A program made the translations under genes and the position numbers. A stretch of 35,635 bases of DNA from CAYRHS01 sp964424125 (GTDB taxonomy: Bacteria > Actinomycetota > Acidimicrobiia > IMCC26256 > JAOSJL01): assembly GCA_964424125.1 (NCBI GenBank), contig CAYRHS010000009.1, positions 1-35,635 on the forward strand, read 5' to 3'. Below are positions 33,984-35,635 of this stretch, piece by piece. Below the pieces are notes generated by a model. It saw only the letters and a list, made by a program, of their open reading frames with translations. It had not been told where the DNA came from and searched no databases. Positions within the stretch are counted from its first letter, which is position 1. Every line of letters starts with the position of its first letter.

Positions 33984-35215
33984 AGCGATTGCTCGTCCTC
34001 GGAGCCGGGACCGCCGGCACGATGATCGCCAACAAGCTCGGGAGTCGCCTCGACCCCGACGAGTGGAGCATCACCCTCGTCGACCAGGACCGGACGCACT
34101 ACTACCAGCCCGGGTTCCTCTTCATCCCCTTCGGGATCTACGGGCCCGACGACGTGGTGAAGCCTCGCGAGGACTACCTGCCCGCGAACGTCGAGCTCTT
34201 CGTCTCGGAGATCGACATCGTCGAGCCCGAGGAGAATCGGGTCAAGCTCGTCGAGGGTGACCGCACCCTCGACTACGACGTCCTGATCGTCGCCACCGGG
34301 ACCCAGCCCCGGCCCGACGAGACCCCCGGCCTCACCGACGGCGCGTGGCGGGACACGATCCACGACTTCTACACCTTCGACGGCGCGGTGGCGCTCGCCG
34401 AGAAGCTCCGCACCTGGGAGGGCGGGCGCCTCGTCATGCACATCGCCGAGATGCCGTGCAAGTGCCCGGTCGCGCCGCTCGAGTTCACGTTCCTCGCCGA
34501 CTGGTACTTCCACGAGAAGGGCATGCGGGACCGGGTGGAGCTGGTCTACGTGACGCCGCTCGACGGCGCGTTCACCAAGCCGATCGCTTCCGCGCACCTC
34601 GCCCGCATGCTCGAGGAGAAGAAGATCGCGCTCGAGACCGACTTCGCGGTCGAGAGTGTCGACCCCGAACGGAACGTGCTCGTCTCGTTCGACGAGCGCG
34701 AGGTGCCCTACGACCTCCTCGTCACCGTGCCCGTCAACATGGGGGCGGAGTACGTGTCGCGCTCGGGGCTCGGCGACGAGCTCAACTACGTGCCCGTCGA
34801 CAAGCACACCTTCCAGTCCAGGGAGTACGACAACATCTTCGCCGTCGGCGACGCGGCCGACCTGCCCACTTCCAAGGCGGGCTCGGTGGCGCACTTCGCC
34901 GTCGAGGTGTTCGTCGAGAACTTCATGAACTACATCGACGGGCTCCCCATGACCGAGGAGTTCGACGGGCACGCCAACTGCTTCATCGAGTCGGGCTTCG
35001 GCAAGGGTGTGCTCATCGACTTCAACTACGACACCGAGCCCCTCCCCGGGAAGTTCCCCTTGCCGGGGATCGGACCCTTCTCGCTCCTCGAGGAGACCGA
35101 GATCAACCACTGGGGGAAGATGATGTTCCGCTGGACCTACTGGAACGTCCTGCTGAAGGGCAAGGACCTGCCGCTCCCGGCCGCCATGGCGATGGCCGGC
35201 AAGGAAGCGGGGTGA
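33980..35215 (+). CDS. sqr: Sulfide:quinone oxidoreductase
   Basis: The 411-residue flavoprotein has the FAD motif KRLLVLGAGTAGTMIANKL, YDVLIVATGTQPRPDETPGL, and NIFAVGDAADLPTSKAGSVA for FAD binding. Cysteines sit at C160 and C162 (MPCKCPVAPLEF) and C334 (NCFIESGFGKGVLIDFNY), matching the redox cysteines and C-terminal segment of SQRs, which oxidise sulfide to zero-valent sulfur and reduce quinone. The C-terminal KMMFRWTYWNVLLKG is an amphipathic membrane-binding tail. AGAAGGAG ends 6 nt upstream of GTG 33980, which overlaps the regulator stop. It is only moderately similar to the SQR-like protein at 26484. Confidence 0.9.
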   Translation: MKRLLVLGAGTAGTMIANKLGSRLDPDEWSITLVDQDRTHYYQPGFLFIPFGIYGPDDVVKPREDYLPANVELFVSEIDIVEPEENRVKLVEGDRTLDYDVLIVATGTQPRPDETPGLTDGAWRDTIHDFYTFDGAVALAEKLRTWEGGRLVMHIAEMPCKCPVAPLEFTFLADWYFHEKGMRDRVELVYVTPLDGAFTKPIASAHLARMLEEKKIALETDFAVESVDPERNVLVSFDEREVPYDLLVTVPVNMGAEYVSRSGLGDELNYVPVDKHTFQSREYDNIFAVGDAADLPTSKAGSVAHFAVEVFVENFMNYIDGLPMTEEFDGHANCFIESGFGKGVLIDFNYDTEPLPGKFPLPGIGPFSLLEETEINHWGKMMFRWTYWNVLLKGKDLPLPAAMAMAGKEAG

Positions 35216-35635
35216 GTGCCGTGACGAGTGCGCTCACCGAGGACCGCGTCGACGAGCTCAACCGCAAGCTCGAAGTGCTCACCGAGCAGGTCGGGCTGCT
35301 CGCCCAGCAGGCGCAGGCCGCGCGGGCACGGCGCGACGAGTGGGACGAGCTGCGCGCCGACGTCGTGCCGCTCAGCCGGGACGCCTTCCTGACGTTGATG
35401 ACCAAGCTCGACGAGTACGAGCGGCGCGGGTACTTCGAGTTCGCCAAGGGTGGCGCCGAGGTGCTCGACCGGGTGGTGAGCTCGTTCGGCGAAGACGACC
35501 TCCAGCAGCTCGGGGACAACATCGTGCTGATGCTCACCACGATCCGGGAGATGACCCAGCCCGAGCTGATGCGGATGCTGCGGCGCACGGCCTTCGTCGC
35601 CCGCGAGGAGGAGCCCGGGGACGTCTCGCTCTTCC
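35212..35635 (+). CDS. DUF1641 family protein, 3' end beyond window
   Basis: About 141 residues are visible before the window ends. An N-terminal coiled-coil-like stretch (DRVDELNRKLEVLTEQVGLL, QQAQAARARRDEW) is followed by the DUF1641-type helices LSRDAFLTLMTKLDEYERRG, and then IVLMLTTIREMTQPELMRML and RRTAFVAREEE. The GTG at 35212 overlaps the SQR stop (GTGA); GTG 35221 is an alternative. As in the other SQR-DUF1641 pair, this suggests the protein assists or docks with the oxidoreductase. Confidence 0.75.
   Translation, partial: MSAVTSALTEDRVDELNRKLEVLTEQVGLLAQQAQAARARRDEWDELRADVVPLSRDAFLTLMTKLDEYERRGYFEFAKGGAEVLDRVVSSFGEDDLQQLGDNIVLMLTTIREMTQPELMRMLRRTAFVAREEEPGDVSLF

Overview
The window is a high-GC (about 70%) chromosomal stretch of an actinomycete-like bacterium. 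Starts are often GTG, genes often overlap by 4 bases (GTGA or ATGA), and several genes have a TANNNT box 6-9 nt before the start codon, which suggests leaderless transcripts. The gene set (SdhAB, copper nitrite reductase, sulfide:quinone oxidoreductase-like enzymes, wax ester synthase, Kup) would fit an uncultured Acidimicrobiia-like lineage, but this is inference. A run of 100 Ns at 31691-31790 marks a scaffold gap. No tRNA, rRNA, CRISPR array or insertion sequence was seen, and no gene-free stretch exceeds 300 bases.

Layout. 1-2009: end of a succinate dehydrogenase operon (sdhA 3' part, sdhB). 2045-5671: two membrane proteins, a small basic protein and a ribonuclease D. 5672-8552: a tandem nitroreductase/SagB-type protein, an endonuclease V homologue missing two catalytic carboxylates, and a VOC protein. 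8642-10815: a lipoprotein and a Tat-exported PhoD-type phosphatase.

10844-21463 is the most unusual part. It holds a membrane TrkA-N/RyR-domain protein translationally coupled to a TIR-transmembrane-WD40 protein with 14 propeller repeats; a minus-strand pair of an atypical class III nucleotide cyclase and a cyclic-nucleotide-binding protein; and, divergent from the cyclase, an alpha/beta hydrolase that shares a TPR-type sensor region with it. An alpha/alpha-toroid protein and a small membrane protein follow. These architectures resemble those described for nucleotide-centred bacterial conflict (immunity) systems, and this is the best candidate for an undescribed system.

21503-24387: Kup potassium transporter and an alpha/beta hydrolase. 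24465-26327: a palindromic operator, a cysteine-rich HTH regulator and NirK, bracketed by two related 43-nt hairpins. 26484-28148: SQR-like flavoprotein with a DUF1641 protein. 28237-32456: GNAT acetyltransferase, membrane protein, MaoC-like hydratase, SDR and WS/DGAT acyltransferase (interrupted by the gap). 32491-33000: repeat-type secreted lipoprotein. 33198-35635: HTH-PocR regulator, second SQR and a second DUF1641 gene cut by the window edge.

In metabolic terms the window joins respiration (SDH), nitrite reduction and sulfide oxidation, each of the latter two with a local regulator nearby, to a signalling or defence island and neutral-lipid genes.
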